Shown: in pieces, positions 58,199-64,000 of the stretch
Layout of the letters: the number at the start of each line of letters is the position of its first letter
Numbering within the stretch: the first letter of the stretch is position 1
DNA from: Straminergon stramineum
Taxonomy: Eukaryota > Streptophyta > Bryopsida > Hypnales > Calliergonaceae
Length of the DNA stretch: 64,000 bases
Direction of reading: 5' to 3'
Assembly: GCA_963920665.1 (NCBI GenBank)
Contig: OY987265.1
Location: 43,033,001-43,097,000, forward strand
Notes under the pieces: model-generated
Seen by the model: only the letters and a program-made list of their open reading frames with translations
The model's database searches: none
Told to the model about the DNA's origin: nothing
Program-made: the position numbers and the translations under genes

Positions 58199-61100
58199 AA
58201 TATTTTCTAGTAAATTTTCATTAAAAGACAAATGGATTTGACATTTAACCCAAATTGTTTCATTTTTTTGGACCTTCATGGAATTAGCAAGGAATATTGA
58301 AGTGAAAATCATATAGGTCACAACACAAAATAGTGAATTAGGTGTTTTGACCCCACACTAATTTCTTGACATATGACATTATATAAATATTTTTAGTTAT
58401 TGTACAAGAATGCACTACTCTTGAGTTAGGTATTCTTGTGATTGGGACTCATGAACCTCCATGTCTATAAATAAAAATATTAAAAAATATATTTATTGAC
58501 TTTGATGGTTTGTAAAGTAACTTTCTTGATGTAAGGCAACCTAATTGTTAAGGCAAACTAATTTCACTATTTTGTATAGCATCCATCCTTTGAAATGATC
58601 ATTGTTGGTACATTGATAAATTCAATTCATACATTGAAGAAAGAAAAATGTACTTTTGTGTTAAAAAATGCTTTTAGAGCTTAGGTGATTTGTAGACCAC
58701 CTATCTTAGTGTAAGAAGACAATAGGCTCTTGTTAAATGAATGTTGAGATAGCTATGAAAAATTCATTTGAAATATTGAAATTGAATATTTGAAATTAAA
58801 TCAGATTTCTCGTAATTCTATTTTTTTCATTCTATTTTATTCATTACCTTATTTTATACTCTCAAAATAAATCTATGGTTTTCAAATATACTTGTCTCAA
58901 ATGAAATTTGGTGATTCTCTAGAAGATGAACTTAGACAACCTGTACACTCAAAGGAGGAATGAGATTAGCTTCAAGGCCTCCCACTAGGTCTCTAAAGGG
59001 GAACTTTGCACACATAAACAGGGATACAATGTAAATTGAAACTATCAATCTTTAGTTTTATGTGAGAATTGAAGAGACAAACTAGAGTTGCAATCAAGTT
59101 TAGTAGAAGAATTTTTTGGAGTTGAATTAAAGTACATCATTGGAATTGATCAAATACAAAGGATGTCATTGGGCTTCACTACATTAGAGTTGGTTACAAA
59201 ATGATCCAAATTCATAGCATCGGAGCACTTCAAAATTTGTTAATTTCATTGCATCTTTCAACACGTGTTGCTTCACTACTAAATTCTATTCTTTCACACC
59301 TAGTGCAATTGACTAGATGCTACATTAACTACGCAATCCCCCCAAAATAGGAGTAACTTATGCGTTAATCATGCCTTTTCTAGAAAGCCTAGATTAATTT
59401 CAAAATAGAGGGAGTACCTTTCATATTTGTGTTGTTTTCCTTATTCTTTGTATTTGATTTGATTTTAAATTATGGGTATATGATAATTGATTTTGCAACC
59501 TTTGGATCAATGAAGAGGTAATTCAAATGATTGAAGAATTTAGATTGGGTCAATGAAAAGGTGGATTTACTAGCCATTGGATGTTTGAAAAGGTTAGCCT
59601 AATATCTCAAAAATGGAATATATGGATCTACGAAAATAACCACTCAAAATGAGAGATAGAATATACAATTGTTAAAACAAAATAAACAAGATCTTGATTT
59701 GAAATGAAGGGTAGTCCAAATTTCCAAAATTGTGAATATTAATTATAAAATGTACCTTACAATCATCATGTCATAATGATTTTCAAACAGAAATTGTAAA
59801 GTATATGTCCATATAGTTCAAACTACTATTGCACTAGCAAATAATTTTCATTAATATTTGAAACCCAAAATTAGAAATTCATTTAAAGATTGATTATAGA
59901 TTAAATAAGTATAACTTCATAAGACTTTCCTTTCAACCCATTAAGGACAAAGGGGGGATCTAGATTTCCAAAATTGTGTAGATGTATTATAAAATGCAAC
60001 TTAGACTAATAATTTTATAATGATGCTTAAGCAATAGGTGAAAAAATATGATCCATATCCATATGGTTAGATCAACTAGAACAAAAAACAATATTTTTCA
60101 ATAAAATTTGAAGCCAAGATTTGAAAATTCCTTCTAAAATTGATTGTAATTGTCACAATATTTTTTTCGTTTCAGTTCAAAATATGAATTTCTAATAATA
60201 TTGATTTTTGAAAATTTTCTTTTACTTTTCTATTCAAGTTGTTTTTGAAGGATCATTTCTTGAACTAAAAAAGTTATTTTTTGAGGTTAGACCTACTAGT
60301 ACCCTTTGAATTATAGAATATTTATAGATCAAATTCTTCAAAATTTACATCAAACTAACAAAAAATTCTTCAAAGAATCAATGGATGAATAAATGCATTT
60401 TTGTGCGCTTGGTATTTGTTTGCATTCTTCCATTGTTTGAAATTTGAACATCTAGACCTTGAGGGGTTAAATTCAAAATATCAAGTTATCATTATGGTGA
60501 TTTTTTTAAAACCTTTATTTTATTTATTTATTCAAGTTGCTTTACATGGGTCACATGAACTAGAAAATTTATTCTTTGAGGTCAAACATACATAATACTT
60601 TCGATTTATCATTATATAAGAAAAATTATGAGAATCTATACTCCATACAAATGTAATGGAGAACTAATAGAAGAATCCATAAACATTTAGATGAATGAAG
60701 AAACCAAGACTTTGTGTGCTTGGAACATGTTTGTCTTCATGTGTTGTTTGAAATTTGAACATTTGGTACTTTAGGGGTTCAGATTTTCACTAAATTATTT
60801 AATAATAATAATAATAATTTTTGAAAATCTTGTCTAAATTAGTAATGCAAAAATTGCTATTTTGTAAGCAAAGTGATTAATCTATTATCCATCTACAACA
60901 TCGAATACAATTGGACTTCCAAAAATACTACATTCTTACTTAGAGTTTGAAAATCCCTCAAGATATACAAATTATAGATTTGTGAATTAGATTTTTTTTT
61001 ATTTTTTTAAAAAATTGGACATTTTATGAATTTGTAAAACCAACTCTTATCTTGGGTTAGTGTATCAACTTACCTACATATGGAGCTTTTCTCCATTCGA

Positions 61101-62971
61101 AGCCTCTATTCTTTTAGTCCAAGTTTTGTTGTTGAGAAATCCTTCAAATGCAAAAAACTCTTTGAATACATACAATAAGAAATTTTGCATTCATCATATA
61201 AACTAGTAAGTCTTGTGACATTGCCATAGTATAATAACATCAAAGTAAAGATAATTTTTGAATTTATAAAACATTCGAAATCCAATATCTTTTCTATTGT
61301 GAGAAGGAACGCCATGAAACAAAGTTTGTGCACCCCTCCTCATAAAAGAGCTTTCCAACAATACCAAAGAAAGCAATTGGAATATACAAGTGCTTTTAAA
61401 GATCTTACTATAATAAACAAAAATAAATAAATTGAGTAACTAACTAATTACTCTAAAGTATAGATATTGTTCATTATTTTCTCCTTTATTTTTTCATACC
61501 AAAATATAAGTATTTTTGATAAATATCAAACTTGATGTTCTTTTGAATTGACTTGAAAAACGAAGTGATAAGGATATTTTCATGTTTGCAAATAGGTATA
61601 AATTCCTAATGTCATCATTTTTTATAAATACAAACTCCAAGAGGTTGAAGAACCAAAATATTACAATTCTTCTACAGTTTTTTTAGAGTTGTTTAGTGTT
61701 TGAATAATTAATACACATTGAATGTGAGAATGTACAACATATCAAAGTCAAATTTATATTTTTTTTTGGATTTAGTTAATTTGTCTAAACAAAACCTTAA
61801 TCTTTAACCCTATAAAGACATTGTGGACTAGAATGGCTTGATGGATGACTTCATTGTTGACTATAGAAAAAGAAAATGCACTTATTGGTCTAATAATTGG
61901 AGAATTTTGGTAACTACCTTGGTCATGGGTTAAAGTTTTCTTTTTAAGGAACTTAAGAGAATCTTGATTTTCAAAAATTGTTGGCTCATGTAGATTGAAA
62001 GAGACTAGTATTTGACAATCCAATTGTAAAAATGAATAGAAATTGTGGATGTTTACATTTCAAGAAAGTATGAAGGGGATCCATACCACAATCAAAATTG
62101 CAAGATTTAAATACATATTTTCTTAGGAATGTGCAAAAATAATTACTACGATTTCCAAGAACCTCCACATAATTTATTTGAAAAATCACTTATACATGTT
62201 TAGAGCATATTAAACATCAAATTGCCTTCAATACACTTTTGTTGTACACATGCAATTGCCATCTAATATTCTTTCCAAGCAATTATTTGGTATAGAGCTA
62301 TCCATAGACTAAAAGCCTTCATATGAGTTTTTTCAAACAATCTCCTCACCAAGGCACAATATCTTTTACCATAATGATGTATGTATTCTTTTGTATGTAT
62401 AAAGCTCCCAAGCTCCTCAATTACTTATCTATAATGAACTAGTCCTATTGGATGCATAATTCACATGCACAAAACAATTCACAGTTCCAAACCAAAATGC
62501 ATCACCTAGTTCTCCTAATTGTTCCTTTTGCAACGTCAAAGTTGTTGCATGGTCCTTAAAGAGTTATACCCTTGTACCTTTCGCATATGGAATCCAACTA
62601 ATACATACTCAGGTGCATTGTAACCCCCTTTCCATTGCCAACAAGAATTAACAAATGTATGATCAAACTATGATCAATGCGAGATCTTGTGTTGGCTTTA
62701 GTGAAAAGTGTCGATTTTAGGTTCTTCTACCTTCTACATACCCAAGTAACAAATTGGAATTGATATTTGGACGACTCCTGAGCACAGAGGTCCATCTATC
62801 AACTTTCAAAGACCTTGGAGAAGATTATTCAGAATCAGTATGTCCTGTTAGAAACATTTGACAATTTTGAACAAAGATAAGAATGTCAATGAAAATGGAA
62901 CAATCAAGCTTTCGGGGACTCTGTAGTCTACAAAGCAGCCTGATTACAATATTCTTGGTAACAGAAGGCGG
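58199..62971. other. AT-rich intergenic DNA
   Basis: No gene recognised. An (AAT)n run lies near 60797-60817. From about 62900 the G+C rises, marking the 3'UTR of the next gene. Confidence 0.6.
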
Positions 62972-63693
62972 TTAGTGCCCCTCGTGACTCTCGTGCTTAT
63001 ACTCGAATAGGCCGTCCGGTCCTGCAAAAATTGAAGATGACTTAGTTGGAAGGTCGCACAACTTAATTGCATTATCAAACGATACAGGAATTTGAATAGA
63101 CATACAAGAACAGATTGGTTCATTCCACAAAAATCAACTCTGGAATACAACGAGATACCTTAGTCAGAAAGTTAATTAAACTGATGTGTAGGGTGCAGCG
63201 ATGAGGGCCAGGAATAAACAAGGACAGAAGCAAAGGGAAACTTCAAATAATATGCATTTCAATGGAAGGTAAACATAGCAAAAAAACCCTAAAAGGATCG
63301 TGAGTAAGACATACCCCAAGGAAACTGCTTGTTACGAATATGCAAGTAAGAGAAGTGCTGTCATCCCAACAACAAAAGAAACATGAGAAACAAGGGCACA
63401 TGATGAATTATCAACCAGTATGTCACTTTCACCTTGGAAATGAGATGCGCGCACAAACCGATTGAAATTTTATAATGAGATGCAATCCTCGAACAAGGTC
63501 CTCAGAAGAGATACTTCAACTCTCACATGAAATACCCCTAAGTATCTTCAAAAGAATCCAATGAGCCTGGAATGAAAATTGCATACCGGGCTGTCAACAA
63601 CATTGTGTTCCTCATTAGCGAGAGTGTAGGCGCCCATGCCAATACACATTATGTACGCAGCAATTGTGATGCTGCGCCACTTGTACGTCTCCT
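62972..63693 (-). CDS. COX6A: Cytochrome c oxidase subunit 6a, partial (3' exons)
   Basis: Three minus-strand exons are visible: 63693-63587 (ETYKWRSITIAAYIMCIGMGAY...), 63357-63315 (FSYLHIRNKQFPWG) and 63021-62972 (GPDGLFEYKHESHEGH, stop). The LHIRNKxFPWGxDGLFE signature is diagnostic for COX6a, a small nuclear-encoded subunit of mitochondrial respiratory complex IV in the inner membrane. The hydrophobic stretch after YKWRSIT is its single membrane helix. Frames join cleanly (phase 0, then phase 1). The upstream exon with the mitochondrial presequence was not found between 63712 and 64000 and is probably beyond the window edge. Confidence 0.9.
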
Positions 63694-64000
63694 CTGTAGT
63701 GCCGCATCAACATACGGTGAGTAAAGTGCACAGGGTAATCATTTCACAGAAATCACAGTTCTTGTACATCTACTGTAAACTAGTAAAATCGGTACAGAAT
63801 TGAAACTACTTCCTCGAGACTGACAAAAGGTTACGAACAGGGAAGAAAAGAAAGTCAAATGCAAATCCATCGAAATTTATGACTCGACAGGAACAAGCCC
63901 CCTCTTGCAAAATTAGCCTGAAAATCGATTCTTGAGTTTTCTTAAGTCTGTTAGACTTTTAAAGGATACCTCACCCATTTCTGATTCAAGACAAATCATT
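63694..64000. other. COX6A upstream intron sequence
   Basis: Presumed intron between the first visible COX6A exon and an unseen 5' exon. A candidate donor-like GTGAG/GTATCC near 63970 does not match the phase needed. Confidence 0.4.

Noticed and set aside
1..64000. tRNA, rRNA, CRISPR array or bacterial-type operon
   Set aside because: None was seen on reading both strands; the split genes and plant families exclude a prokaryotic source.

Overview
The window is nuclear DNA from a land plant. Genes are split by many short GT-AG introns, coding exons are near 45-50% G+C, and they sit in AT-rich (about 30-35% G+C), repeat-filled intergenic DNA. The plant-type genes include a RabC/Rab18 GTPase, a plastid DUF3531 protein, a plant BRO1-like protein, a heme-oxygenase-fold protein and a DLSV-type receptor kinase. 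Compact introns in an AT-rich, repeat-rich genome, and a receptor ectodomain I do not know from flowering plants, make a moss or other early-diverging plant plausible. That placement is inference.

Layout: 1-7.2 kb holds no gene I can support. DUF3531 plastid protein (+, 7.6-11.2 kb), followed tail-to-tail by an intronless CCCH zinc-finger ORF (-, 11.6-12.6 kb). AT-rich repeat desert 12.6-20.6 kb. BRO1-domain protein (+, 22.3-26.4 kb). Repeats and a 1.29 kb GC-rich insertion 26.4-30.5 kb. Intronless RabC GTPase (+, 31.4-32.0 kb), convergent with a multi-exon receptor-like kinase (-, 33.2-39.1 kb). A Harbinger-like element lies at 41.9-42.6 kb. Heme-oxygenase-fold protein (-, 43.4-46.9 kb). Repeat desert 47.1-51.7 kb. 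F-box/LRR/ankyrin protein (-, 51.8-56.9 kb), with a broken copy of the heme-oxygenase-like gene's 5' end directly upstream. Repeat desert 58.2-62.9 kb. The 3' part of a COX6a gene (-) reaches the right edge.

The most striking object is the receptor-like kinase. Its ectodomain reads as the VWA plus Cache core of animal voltage-gated calcium-channel alpha2-delta subunits, with the Arg-rich RPWY motif and the Cache aspartates retained. It is joined through a signal peptide, Cys-rich segments and one membrane helix to an intact RD-type Ser/Thr kinase. This suggests a plant sensor kinase for a small amino-acid-like ligand. The second notable item is a family of about 230 bp inverted-terminal elements, seven copies here. 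Six have TTAA at both ends and mostly CCC/GGG termini, which recalls piggyBac-type non-autonomous elements. Other repeats include two Tourist/Harbinger-like elements with TTA target duplications and a repeat shared by introns of two unrelated genes.

The genes do not form an operon or an obvious pathway; they are ordinary neighbours on a eukaryotic chromosome. All exon models were built by hand from splice signals, reading frame and family resemblance. No alignment or search was run.
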